A DNA stretch of 64,000 nucleotides from Xiphias gladius (lineage: Eukaryota; Chordata; Actinopteri; Istiophoriformes; Xiphiidae). The notes below the pieces were generated by a model. It ran no database searches, was not told the DNA's origin, and worked only from the letters and a program-made list of their open reading frames with translations. Both the position numbers and the translations under genes were made by a program. The stretch is from contig NC_053401.1 of the NCBI RefSeq assembly GCF_016859285.1, positions 13,203,661 through 13,267,660 on the forward strand, in the 5' to 3' direction. Position 1 is the first letter of the stretch. The number at the start of each line of letters is the position of its first letter. Shown piece after piece: positions 52,137-64,000 of this stretch.

Positions 52137-55094
52137 ATCTGCTGTAAGAGAGTGGACCATGCCTAACTGACACCATTTAAACTGTCTGCCTTCATTCTAC
52201 ATAGTGTGTACATGGAGCACAAACACTGTTTGTTTGCATATAGGGAGCTAGGAAAAACTCCCATCAGAGAAAACGGTTATCTTCAGGTGGATATTAGCAA
52301 AAACAATATTTGAGCATGGAATTTTATCTTTGACCTTTGGAAACAATATGTTTAAGGTCATTTGAATGAAGTTTAAAGTTGAGGTAACATCAAAAATTTT
52401 GCTGATTTGGTTATTGTCAACGAGGTCAGTGACTCTGGCTGTTTATTGACCAAAAGACTACATTATTTCAGTGAACAAAGTCTTAGCCAAACAAATGTAT
52501 TAACTATGTGTTACTGACATATAATAACATTGGAGTCCAGTAAATCCACGTAAATAGGCTATAGTCAAAATAAGTATTAGGAGTAATTCTATCCTCTACA
52601 GGGACATTTGACAAGTTAAGCATTTCATCTCATCATGAGTGAATTCAGTGTACAAAGCAAAAAATTGGTAAATTATTATTTTTTTGTATTGTGTTAAAAC
52701 TAATCTTGTTGGCAACTTGTTAATATCTACAATTATTGACTCTGTTTCAAAGCAAATTAAAGAGCTAACAGTAGAAAGGCTATTCTACGATCAGAAGTTT
52801 TGAATAATACAACTGAAAACTGATCTCAGATTTAAAGATCATTTCTTAGATCCACTTGCTGTACAGGTCAGTGGTGATATATTCTCAGAACCATAAATAA
52901 ATGAAAATTAAATATTTGTTATTACTGCATTTTCCCCTTTAAGTGGACTCCTAATGCATTGGTCCTAATGCGACACAAAGAGTTACATGCATGTGCTTCA
53001 TTGAAACCAAATGAGTGAGCAACTCAAGAGGTCATAGTGTTTGTCTGAACCTACACATTATGATGTTACGATATTGCTGTAAAATCTGAAAACTTACTGT
53101 AATCAAGAGCATAGGACCCTGGATAATTCTGCAGTGTCTATCTGTGCCACTATAGGCCTTTTCCCTTTGACGTGTCACAGCAGGAGAAGCAAATGACATT
53201 GATTAGTAACTCACTTCCAGGACTATGTAAATGTAATGCAGCCATTAATCATATAAGTCATTACACCTATGCTTTTCCTGCTATTACATATCAAAATGTC
53301 TTCTATGAACAAAGGCTAGTCTGTCTACTACTTATGTTATAGCAAAGAGAAGCCAACATTATATTACAGTAATACAGGCTTAACCGGTTCCCAAAGTACA
53401 GAAATTACATCTCAAACCACAAGTGTCTATTCAGAAGAAAGTTTCTCTCATTGCTTTTAGTTACCTGAGTGCTCTTCAAAGACCACCTACTTACTGTACT
53501 ATATCAGGGTTCTCAGGAAGTTTTTCTCCCCTAATAGCTTAAGGAATGCATTTATCAGGGAGCCCTCAGCCTTGCACGAGGAGCCTCCAGAAACACCAAA
53601 TTTCCGTCCTATTTGTGTGTTTATGCTTCCCACCTCCGCTGACCTGCACGGAAACAGCTCACTTTTACTGATTTTCAGTAATAACAAAACACCAAATTGG
53701 AAAAAACATAAACATGATATTGTATACAAGTAAAAGAAATGGGGAGAGACCAGCAGATTGCAGTTCAAGTGAACCGTGTTAGTATGGAAGAATGGCATTG
53801 ACAGCCATGAAGGCATGACAAACCCTCAGCAAAAGGTGTTTGGCTACGCAGTTTGTGAATTAGACCCAATAATTAGCTAAGTGCTGGTACCCTGGGCTTG
53901 ATGGTTCAGTGGCACTCTTTAGATAGAGAACATGAAGCTACTTAAATGAAAGCCTCTGCCATAATGGATGTTTTCTTTCCTGATGCACACAAGCTGATTC
54001 TAATCAGATTCTTGCACAGATTCCTTGCAGGCATCACCCTATTTTACTGGAAAAGTTGTTGCTAATGCATGCATGTGATTTAATACAGAAGACAGAAGAA
54101 ATGTTTATAACCTTGGGGAATTGTATGGTTGCAATATAATTCCAATTTATCTCTGGAATTATATCACATGTGTTAACCTCCAGCACTATCAATCTGAATC
54201 TGTCACAACATTTGCCACAGAAAAACTGCAGAAAAAACCTTGTTGTCTTAAACCACCAGGTACAACAAAATGCCCTTATACTGCATGCTGTCTTCTCTCC
54301 ATTCTATTTACCTTCTTCCATAATGATTGTTAGTTTCTGGCCAAGCCTTGAAAATTTCAGACTAACAACATCTCCTCCAAACAGACGGGCAGAGACACAG
54401 GGCCACCATGGGCCCCCAGGAAAACACACACTCGTCGACAATGACAGCACCAACATTTTGTAAGAACAGGCATACAAAACAAGGTTCCGATTAAGGATAT
54501 GAGGCATGAAAAATGAAAACAAGTCAAAGGTAAAAAGTAGAATAATCAAATCAAAGTGTAGTAAAGACTGGTTTGAAGTTGAACTATTAAACCATCGATG
54601 CTTATTTGGAATCTTTATGAAAAACTAAAATAAAATGATCAGAGAACACCTCTATGGGTGTGAGAGACGTGCAAGAGATTTGGGTTCTATATTAAGCCTG
54701 CTAATGGTTACCCATTTGTGCAGTGCTGGAGAAAAAAAAAATCCTGCAAACATGCAGGATGACTGGGATAGATAAAGTTTATCAGATGAAGTAAGATCAG
54801 TGCGGGACCACCAGGAAAGGTTGCTACTACGTGTCGAGACAGAGAGCCCTCATGCAGAGACGGAAACGGAAGAACCAAGACACGAAAATTAAATGATGCT
54901 GGGTTGTCCTGTGTATGCTGCAGATAAATATATTGAAGTCTATTTGCTGCTCACTATACATATAGTGATTTTAATTGATGGAATGTTGATAAAAGTGTTA
55001 CATGTGCTCTTTAAATTGAATTGGAAGTTAAAAAAAAAAAATCAAATTGTGAGTTACGCCAGATAAAGGATCTACTGTTTTTTTTTTTTTTTTA
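52137..55094. other. Intergenic region right of the ascl4-type gene
   Basis: AT-rich sequence without exon-like frames, splice-supported segments or recognised repeats. It ends with a T run at about 55079-55094. Confidence 0.6.
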
Positions 55095-55617
55095 AACTAT
55101 TATTTAGATAATTTACTTAATTAAAAGTAGCAATAACACATCATAAAAATACCCATAATGAAAGTCCTGCATAAAAATGTTTGCTTATTGAAAGTACAAG
55201 TACTCATTACACAGAAGGGTCCCAATCAGTGTTATACATTGTATTATTGGATCATTGTTGTTGAGGCATTAATATGTGCGCAGTACTTTAATTTTGTAGT
55301 TGGTCAAATTAAAGTACTGCGCAGGTGGAGCTAATTTTAACTGCTTTATATACTTTTTGGTAGTTTAGTTTATAAAAACACATCATATTTAATAAACAAA
55401 TGGTATCTTTTGTATGCAAACTTTTAAGTTTGTAACACGTAACTAGTAACCGCAGCTGTGAAATAGTCAAAAGGAATATTTATTTATTTATTTATTTATG
55501 TTTTTAATTCATATAAAGTAGTATAAAATGGAAATACTCAAGTAAAGTGTAAATACCTCAAAATTCTTAAGTACTATACTTGAGTAAATGTACTGAGTTA
55601 CTGTACACCAACTAAGA
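55095..55617 (+). repeat. TACTTGAGTAAA teleost dispersed repeat, long copy
   Basis: Recognised from GAAAGTACAAGTACTCATTA near the left, CATTAATATGTGCGCAGTAC in the core and ATGGAAATACTCAAGTAAAG with TATACTTGAGTAAATGTACT at the right end. It contains a perfect 18-bp-stem hairpin (55277-55323) and a TTTA run (about 55479-55499). Non-coding. The boundaries are approximate; the family is one I know as common in teleosts. Confidence 0.75.
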
Positions 55618-55879
55618 TATTTATCTTAGTTTATCTAACCCTTGTGCCTACTTCATATATTGAACTCCTTGTGTATAAACTCTTTTTACAAGCTGACAAT
55701 TTTAGCCTCTAGAAAGCCTCTAAAATGACAGCAGGGCTTGGCTTTGACAAAGTCAATTACTGAGTTATGACAGCAACAGTAACATGTAAGTCAAGGTATT
55801 CAACAACAACAGCCCTTCAGAAAAACTGGTTCACAGAACAGGGAAAAGGCAGAAACAAGTAATGCATCCTCAACTGCAA

Positions 55880-55885
55880 TTTAAT
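55880..55885 (-). terminator. Candidate polyadenylation signal of the sapcd1-like gene
   Basis: ATTAAA on the minus strand about 110 bases beyond the stop codon at 55994. Confidence 0.35.
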
Positions 55886-55993
55886 TTTAAATACATATTT
55901 ACAGTAGTTAGAAAATAATCAACTATGTGATGTTCAGCAAAGTGCGAGTTTGCAGTGCAGCACGTGTGTATTTATGTGCACATATGCTGGCAG

Positions 55994-58900
55994 TCAGTGG
56001 GCCTGCAGTTCGTCGAGCTGTTCGAGGAGAGCGTCTTTTTCCAGTTCTAACACAGAAATCTGACGATTTCTGTCACTCACCGCCTGTCAAAGAAGAAAAA
56101 CAAAGCAAGTTAACCATGCCCATCTCATACACACACAAGCAGACGAATCAGTTGGGAAATTGTTGGTAAAATATTGGCTTAAAAAGGATCGTCTGATTGG
56201 GAGAACCTGCAGAAACATATGGACAAAAACATGCATAATATAACTGTGACAGAAGAAATGAATACAAAACAGGAATTTAAAGCTTCATCTTGAAGCCTTT
56301 ACAGTTGTGTATGAACAAGTGACCTGAGAAAAACCTTTATCAACTTGCTGATTCTATATAAAATGTAAGAGCAGGAGGCAGACACAAACACTCATGGGCT
56401 AACATGTTCTGTTAAAATCTCTAGGTAGACCCAAGGACAATTGGAAATGATCGGTTTACATCAATTTGCTCTACCTTCCTGATCATTAGGAACTATTACC
56501 TGAGTCAGCACTGAGTTGTGCCACCGGAGGTCGCTGTCTGCCACTGTTTCAGGCAGAGAGGGGTTGCTGCTGCTCATGACGTTGGGCTCACTCATCACAG
56601 AGCCCAGAGAGCCATTTACCCGCTGGATACGAGACCTGAGGAGGCAGGCCCGAGCCTGGAGAGACACAAGAGTCAGGGGGGTTAGAAACACCGTGATTGG
56701 GCAGGCCATATTTCTTTTTATCTTGATTTAGCCATCAGAAGATGATATTCAAAGGCTGCTTTTTTTTTTTAAAGAATGAGAAATTGGAATTTAGAGAAAT
56801 GTTTTTCTCACTGTAGATTATAGACCGATTTTGGCAGCGAAAGTGCCATTTTCACACCTATTCATAGATTTAGTGACAAAACAAAATCCATATTTCTTCA
56901 TCACATCCTACAGACATGCATTTAACTTGTCATTGGTCTCAAAGATGACTCCTGATAGTGCCTCTGGATTCTCTCAAAATATTATATAAAATACAGTATA
57001 TCATCAGTCTGTGATGTTAAATGCATTCTGGGAGTTAAAAATTGTTTAAGGGGTTTGATTTAGTCTTTTTACACATTTTCTATACACTGCATTTCTTGTG
57101 AGAAGCTACATTTCCCAGATTAACTTTCAGTGAAAGGTGGCGGGTGTATGGGAGTAGAAATGCTAAAGCTCACTAACCAATTAGTTTATGGCTATTAGGG
57201 GAATTTTTTATTCATAGCACAAACTTAAACATACAGGGCATTATGGTCCGTAAAGTCAGTGAGGCTCTGTACCTCAGCTGCACCTTCCTGGCAGCAGCCA
57301 AACCCACTTTTGGTCTCGATGTTATCCTGCCGGGCCCTGTTCTCGTCCAGCCGCTGGAGGTACCAGAGGCGAGCCTTCTCCAGAATCTCCAAGCCAGACC
57401 ATAGAGCGTCCTTCTCCTTCTCTAGATCCTTCAGGCGGTTAATCTGAAACAAAAGGAACACAGCTACATCAGGTACAAAAGCCTTTAATTTTTTTAATAT
57501 TTGAATTTTAGGCTGTGTCCTGTAACCTCTAAACTGAACTGTTTGTGACAAATTTTGAAAGAGTATGGTTTGGTGTTCCAGTGAACAAGTGGTTTAATAT
57601 GCTATCCAAGCAAACACAACACCCCTGGTTTGAGTTTGCCCGTGGACCTTTGCTGCATGTCATCCCCTGTCTCACCATTCATTTCCTGTAATATTTCCAC
57701 TCTGCTATCTAATAAAGGCAAAAAACGTACCCAACAACTACTTGAAAAAATAATCAGAAGGGTTGATACTGATGATATACCCAGTTTTGTTATATTTACA
57801 TCTGTATATTGATGGCACCTGGCTGCTGACTGACAAGCATGACCACCAAAAACCCCGGCCTGCAGCCTGATGTAAAACAACATGAGTGACACAGCGCTGC
57901 CTGTTGTCTTCCAGAGGCCCCAAGGCTTTGTCTATCAGCGGAGCCAATCTACAGAGCAGCAGGAGGCCTTTAGTTCTATTGTCTACACTCAGCTGGATTA
58001 CGTGCACTTTAAATAGGCTCAAACAGCGCTACAGCAACCAGGGAATCAGAATATTTGGTGATGATGATCCACCTTTGGTATCACGAGGTCAGGACATCAT
58101 GATCACATTGTCATGTTAGAGGCATTCAGCGATGAGCTAGATTAGGAGGAATTTAGAAACTCATGATGGCATTACATCACTAGTGAATGAATAATATTAA
58201 CTCTATTTGATTAATCACATTTTTAAGAAATGCAAATAAGTTCCATTTTAGGAATTTTCTGTTACATACTGCTGTATGTCTGCCACAATCATCTAAAATA
58301 TACCAGTATTAGTGTTTGTTTTTTGGCACTTACTGTTTGACAAACTCACTTTATGATCATAGATTTACAGTCAGTGGAAACCAGGTTATATTGAGCCTTT
58401 TACAGGAAGCTGTGAGGAGCAGACTTGACATGTGGGAATGTGTCACTGGGATGACTGCAGCCACGCTGCCTCCAAAACAATACTCAGACTCATGGAGCAA
58501 AGATGGAAAACCTCGCTGAAAACAGAATGACTCTACAAGTATTTTAGTTAAATATACAGCATGAAATGTTAATTTCCACTGAATTTATATGAATAATTCA
58601 GTTATCTCCAAAAAATCAAAGTTAATCCAAGGTGATTAGAATGGGCAAAATGACTTGTTGAAATGCACTAGGTATTAAAGAAACTCTTTATATTAGTTTC
58701 CAGTTAGACAAGTCACTAGTCTAAACTTCACTGATTAGATATTCATACAGAAATTATTCTTCTTCTATCTGCACCAAAACAACCTCCCCTCCTTATTTAA
58801 TGAAAAACAGTAAAGTGGAAAAACAATGCTAAATGTTCTTAGCTCTTTTGCTATACATACAACTCCTTTATCACAACAACACATCCGTGTTACTGTTTTA

Positions 58901-59860
58901 ACGACGCAGAAACACTGTTTCTGCAGAACCGTAGATACCACTGGAGCACTGTGAACACATGGTGACTAATCAAATATATATATATATATTTAAATGTAAT
59001 CACTTTTAGGGAGATAAAAAGTGAAAGAATACATAATTCAGTATTTCTCTAGAGGTCAATTGACAGAAAATGACAGAAAATTAATCAACAACCTTCTTGA
59101 TAATCAATTAATTATTTAGATCATTTTTAGGCAAACATTCAGCCTCTCCAATGTGAAGATTTGTTGCTTTAAATATCTTGGACTGTAGGTCAGACAAAAA
59201 AAGGCATTTGAAGAGCTCACCTTGGACTCCGGGAAACTGACATTTTCATTGTTTTCTGATCATTTATACAGGAATGACTGAGAAAAAATTGGCAGATTAA
59301 TTGATTATGAAAATAATCAGCAGTTGCAGCCCTACTCAACACATACAGTAGTACGGCCCTTTATTTCTGCTGTTAGTGCACTTTGGCACTCCTTCCTTAC
59401 CAGCTTGTACTTGTTTGTACTTACAGTGAGCTGTCTAACATACACGTCCATGTATACAACTGCTTTGAATGTTGTCATTTAGCACAAATCTAACACGGAA
59501 ACATGTTTGTTAGGTGAGCCTTTAAGTAACAAGTCAAAATTTAAAATGTAGCTAACATGATAACAAGCCTGTGGAGTATACTAGTAATTTTGCCTACTGT
59601 TCATAAAAATTGTGCTGAAATTAGGGAAACAAAACACATTCGAGTATACACGGTAGCTGATAAGAATCACTAACTCACACACAAGAAAGAGAATGAGATG
59701 TAACTGATTAAAATCAATACCACGCTCACGTCACACCACACACCAGCATCTTCCTCCTCACCCATAGGTAGAAGCGAAGTGCATCCAGACTATAGAGGCT
59801 GGTCCTGAGTGGGATGATGACCACAGTGTAGGAGCCAGAGCCGGAGGGATGACAGGCCAT
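55994..59860 (-). CDS. sapcd1: Suppressor APC domain-containing protein, sapcd1-like
   Basis: Four coding exons in transcript order: 59860-59762, 57443-57273, 56655-56500, 56083-55994. All introns are GT-AG in phase 0, giving 171 aa. The start ATG (59860) gives MACHPSGSGSYTVV. The centre is a charged coiled coil, INRLKDLEKEKDALWSGLEI then LEKARLWYLQRLDENRARQD (about 34-73), and the end a second heptad-rich helix, RNRQISVLELEKDALLEQLD (about 147-166). Both blocks line up with SAPCD2 (QMKELEQEKEVLLQGLE and SERITQLEQEKSALIKQL), but the protein lacks the long N-terminal region of SAPCD2, so its size fits SAPCD1. Known: SAPCD2 binds APC and acts in spindle orientation and polarity; SAPCD1 is little studied. 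The first exon has no clear family match and is the least certain part. Confidence 0.75.
57274..59761. other. Introns of the sapcd1-like gene
   Basis: The first intron (57444-59761) holds repeat copy 6 (59050-59334) and an (AT)n run at about 58974-58990. I see no other exons of family-like composition in it. Confidence 0.6.
59050..59334 (-). repeat. GCTGCAACTAA-type short dispersed repeat (copy 6)
   Basis: Opens AGAGGTCAATTGACAGAAAA, carries ATCTTGGACTGTAGGTCAGA and AAGGCATTTGAAGAGCTCAC in the core, and closes AATCAGCAGTTGCAGCCCTA. Same orientation as copies 3 to 5. Confidence 0.82.
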
Positions 59861-61049
59861 GGAGAGGAGATCAGCCACTGCTGGCCCATATAGCTGGCTG
59901 GACAACAAACAACAACTCGCAGCTCGCTAGCGGCTTACTCTGAATAATGCCATAGAGAGAGAATGACTCTGTGTGTGTTTGAAAGAGAGAGAGAGAGAGA
60001 GAAGGCAGGAGTGGAAAAAAAGCAGCACGTTACACAGGCACAGACAGCATGGTGCCCCTGGGGCGAGGTAATGAAAAATTCCACATGTGACTGCCATGAC
60101 TGGTTAATCGACATACAGTGACACACACACAGAGACAGAGGGAGAGAGAGAGATGGGGTGGAGAGAAGGTAAAACTTGCAGTTTAGGATCAAAAAAAAAG
60201 AGAAAAGAACGAAATATAACAGATATGTGAACATGAATCTGTGGATGGGAGATTTGAGAGGAGGATATACAGTAGGTGTGACCAGAGAGCTGCCAGCTCC
60301 TGTGCATTCAGTGCTGTTGGCAAAAGAATATTATTCGTCCTAAATCTCAGCTTTAAAAAAAAGAAGGGAGGAAAACAGCTTCAGTTTCACGAGCTCTAAA
60401 AGTGTGTCTCAGCTCAAGGACTGGCAGACTTTACTTGGAATCCTGTCATCCCTCAACTGAAGCGGAAACTTGACATTCCTTTGTCGGTGCTGCTGAATGA
60501 AAACAGAGCGCATGTTATTGTTTTCTCCTTAGTTTCAGGTGAGCTCTCTGTTCCAACATGTTCCCTGGAATGTGACATAACTTGGGGTTGAGAGATCATG
60601 CAACCTCTGGGAGCACAGATGTGTGGAGCGTGTGCCCGTGGACATTATAGCTACTGAGAACAGATGTTACTACAAACAGTAAACAAGCTGGTACAGTTTT
60701 GTTTTTGAAAGCAGAGCAGGATGGATACAGGGTGGAGTACTCATGGATTTCAGCCGCAGGGCATTGACATTAATGTCAGTACTATCAGCGCTCAGCTGTT
60801 CAGCTGGTCAGTGCCAGTACAGAAAATCAGTGGCACATGTTTTTTATTACTGCCTCAGGCCAAACTGGCTGTTAGACCCTGTGGATGGATGAAAATCCAC
60901 AGTAAGACTGTTGGAATCATTTTAGCCTACCGCGATTTATAAAGGAAGAGTACGAAGATTCATTTCAAAAATAGGAGTTTCATCATGTGAAAAACCTAAC
61001 TGAGGTAAAAGTTACCAGAGGTGAATGTGATCACAGTTGCATACTTGTA
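59861..61049. other. Upstream of the sapcd1-like gene; no gene seen
   Basis: Probably contains the 5'UTR and promoter of the minus-strand gene just left of it. There are GA-rich runs (about 59981-60003 and 60135-60152), giving purine-rich tracts on the plus strand. No other coding evidence. Confidence 0.5.
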
Positions 61050-61625
61050 CAGTGGTGTAAAAGTAAACACATCTTTTACTTGAGTAAAAGTACCAATACA
61101 ACAGTCTTACTTAAGTAAAGGTACAGAAGTATTATCAGTAAATGGTACTTAAAGTATAAAAGGTAAAAGTTATTGCAGAAAAAATTCCAATGTGACTGAT
61201 TTGTTATTGTATATGACATTACTAGATTGTTAATACTGATGTATTAATGTGTAAGCAGCGTTTTACTATTGCTGCTAAAGATGGAGTTAGTTTTAACTAG
61301 TTCATATACAGTTATTCAGGTTCAGTGTTTCCCAACCTAGGGGTCGGGGCCCCTCCAAAGAGTCCCAAGGTAAATCTGAGTGCTCATGAGTTGATCTATC
61401 CATTAGGAAAAAAGAGGAAACAGAGTTCTGCCACTCATATTTTGTATTCACATTTTGGACTTTTGTGAAATACTGGATACTTCTACCTTTTAGGACCTGG
61501 TACAATTGTTTAAAAATAATTGTACCAGATAAATTTAGTGGAGTAAAATGTACAGTATTTCCCTCTGAAATGTAGTGGAGTAAAAGTATAAAGTAGCATA
61601 AAATGGAAGTAACTTTCCATCACCA
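61050..61625 (+). repeat. TACTTGAGTAAA teleost dispersed repeat, copy with an internal insertion
   Basis: Starts with TCTTTTACTTGAGTAAAAGT, continues TTAATGTGTAAGCAGCGTTT, and resumes after an interruption with AGATAAATTTAGTGGAGTAA and AAGTAGCATAAAATGGAAGT. Same orientation as the copy at 55095. The interruption is annotated separately. Confidence 0.78.
61321..61500. mobile_element. hAT-like fragment nested in the TACTTGAGTAAA repeat
   Basis: Begins TTCAGTGTTTCCCAACCTAG then GGGTCGGGGCCCCTCC. CAGTGTTTCCCAACC is a terminal sequence I associate with hAT-type non-autonomous elements of fish. The right edge is unclear; it lies before the 11-bp-stem hairpin at 61497-61528. No coding capacity. Confidence 0.5.
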
Positions 61626-64000
61626 CACTGGTAACTACTGACAAGAACATTTGTAATTTTAAAACAGTGAGCAATAACTTTCCTCTGAGAAGAGATTAAC
61701 AACATTATTATCCTTTACGGTGACACTTGTCATTTACATAATCTCTTTTACTTATTTTTCTCCCTGACACACAGTACAAGATAAAGTGCTATAGGTTTAG
61801 TTCATTTAATACTAAGGCTTCACTTTATACTGTAATTTTGCCCAGGATATGCTAAAATGTAAAAAACAAACAAAAAAAATGAATCTGATTTAGAATTAAA
61901 GTGGCACTCCATTCAATTTAAATGTCAGACTCAGTTTACTGGTCATGGGGAGTACTACCCTGCCTGTGAATACATTTGTATAGTGTCTGCTCTGGCTCTG
62001 GAAGATCTTTGACAGGTGTTAAAAAATAACTCCTGATGATGTCACTGTGATATCATCGGGGTTATCTCAGCATGGGCTTTACGCAATTTTTTTTTTTTTT
62101 TACAGAATGAATAAAAAGTCAGAATATACCTGCATCAATTTGCTCATTCAATTTGATCACTCTTCTGTCACTTGTGAGTCATTCAACCTAATGGGAGCTA
62201 ATGTTCAGAGGGTGTGGCTGGGTTTGTTTCTCCTGATAGCAGACACTTTACCAGACATTCCTGTGTGACACTGTCAATATGAGCCCCCCCTCAGATCCCA
62301 CCTACTTGATCATCACACTACTGTACGGTAAGAACCCCCAGACATAAAGCAGCTTACATGATTTGAGACATGACTATATTTCTCAGCAGAATTTGTCAGT
62401 GGCCTTCCCTTATCTCTTGCTCTCTGGCATTAAAGTGCTTTGAAGCTGCAGTCCTGCTCCATCACCAGCAGAGAGAGCTGTAAGTGCATAGCGCCTGCCA
62501 GAGTTGAGGATCATACTCAGAGCTGAAATTTTGTGTCTCGTATGATATTCTCATTAGAGCGTGGAGCTGTAGCTTTCACAGAACACCAGATGGCACTACA
62601 CAAAAAGGATCCAGAGCACTTAGACTTCCTCAAAAATAAGTCAACTATTTTCAGCCTTTATGCACCCCATGCTGTGACATACTTTTCTTATTTTTACTTG
62701 CATACCAAGCGATATGTTCAGATAATAGTGCTAATAAAATGTTTTCTGTCCTGTAAATTTTTACAACCAACAATTCATGGAAAACAAATATGAACTTCGT
62801 CTCAATGCCAAAAGATGACCAGATTAAGAGACTGAAAAGTCACTTTTACATAGGTATTCCCTGTAGACACTAAAAGCTGTATTTCTGTAGTATTGTCTTG
62901 CTAATGAGCACAGGTCACAAACTGAGGCCAGGACAGCCCTCAGATCCAAACATGGGATTAAGATGTTACAAGAGGAATGGGTCTCTGTGCCCTCAGATGG
63001 AGCCTGAAGTGAACCCATGACCCTGTATTATATCATGAGACATGTGATTGTCACCAGAAAAGAGCCTAAAGCTCTAAATGAACTCATGACATCATGAACA
63101 GTAAATAATGATGTGATGATGTGTTTTCCCACTTCTTATTTTAAGATGATTGTAGCCACTTAAGGTTCTTTTCTGGGATTTTAAGATGTCAAGAAAAGAC
63201 AAGAAAAAGTTTAAACTTGTGCACAGTGTGTTTGTACAGATGCCCACCCACTTAAAAGTAGTCTCACTCATGTCAGCAGTCTTTTCGCTGTTATCACAAA
63301 GATGCAACATGCAAGATCATGATGAGTTTCCTCTGTAGGCCCCCCTGGGGAGGAAATTCACTACATCATTACACGAATAGCGTAAATATATTCATACAGT
63401 CTGCATTTCACACATGTATCCACGTTGGTGTGCTGTTAAGGTGTACTCTTAAGTTTTAAGTAGACACACATTTATATACACACATAAACACATACTGTAA
63501 TGACATATTTCCCCCTGTACTGATTCTTTTTAGTTACTGCTACTTCTTTGTGGCTAGAAGTGGGCCTTCCTGTCTCACCCCTTCATACTCATACACACTT
63601 CCACACACACATATTTGCAACCTCACAGTCACTACTACCTTCATGCATAACACTTTAAACCACGAAGAATGAAAACGACACCTGGACGCACATACTCAAG
63701 CAACTGAAATGGTACGCAAGCTATGCCACACACATCTCTGCAAAAAAAAAAAAAAAAATTATATTTTTTTTCCACATTCAGCACTGTAAAACAGAATTGA
63801 AGAGGTTCTGCAAAGCAGAACTGAGACGTTATACAAGGCCAAAGAAGGCAGGTACTCCAGTTGCCTCTCCAAGCTCACTGTTCCAGATCATAGCTCCCAG
63901 GAATCTTATCCAGATATGTAACCCCCCAGACACACACACACAACACACACACACTTCCATTAGAAATGAAAGAACTGCATCTCTCTCAAGGGGCCTCATT
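61626..64000. other. Right-end intergenic sequence
   Basis: AT-rich, with an A run at about 63741-63757, a T run at about 62087-62100 and short CA tracts near 63930-63950. Open frames are short and lack family likeness or splice support. Confidence 0.6.

Overview
The window is vertebrate nuclear DNA, almost certainly from a ray-finned (teleost) fish, probably a percomorph-type genome. The reasons are short GT-AG introns in the compact genes, long (CA)n/(TG)n microsatellites, Tc1-like transposons, several copies of two short dispersed repeats that I recognise as typical of teleosts, and five protein genes that align by eye with vertebrate families. No prokaryotic, viral, CRISPR or tRNA features were seen. 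Exon boundaries were worked out by hand from splice sites, reading phase and family similarity.

Layout from left to right. (1) 1-33458, minus strand: ahcyl2 (IRBIT2/Long-IRBIT), 11 coding exons, with the 3' part of the gene cut off by the left edge. A 25.4 kb first intron (7757-33122) holds two candidate alternative first exons, a Tc1 fossil, microsatellites and dispersed repeats. (2) 35182-42024, minus: tmem209, 14 coding exons, complete (558 aa), with a decayed 1.5 kb Tc1-like element in one intron. (3) 44158-49438, minus: prdm4, 10 coding exons, complete (924 aa), carrying a run of 51 glutamines that I do not recall in the human protein. (4) 51464-52006, plus: ascl4-type proneural bHLH gene, one coding exon behind a probable 5'UTR intron. 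(5) 55994-59860, minus: a small coiled-coil gene of the suppressor-APC-domain family, most like sapcd1 (171 aa, four coding exons). (6) 59861-64000: no gene seen; repeats only.

The genes are unrelated in biochemistry: an inactive SAH-hydrolase-like signalling regulator, a nuclear-envelope membrane protein, a PR-domain zinc-finger regulator, a bHLH factor and a coiled-coil protein. As I recall the human map, AHCYL2 and TMEM209 lie in 7q32 and PRDM4 and ASCL4 in 12q23, so the window seems to join two ancestral linkage blocks near 42.5-44.2 kb. The most useful leads are the two extra ahcyl2 first exons that end in the phase of the canonical exon 1, a NAGNAG acceptor at the same junction, the Prdm4 polyQ run, and CA-repeat tracts abutting splice sites. 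I did not find a wholly new biological system and do not claim one.
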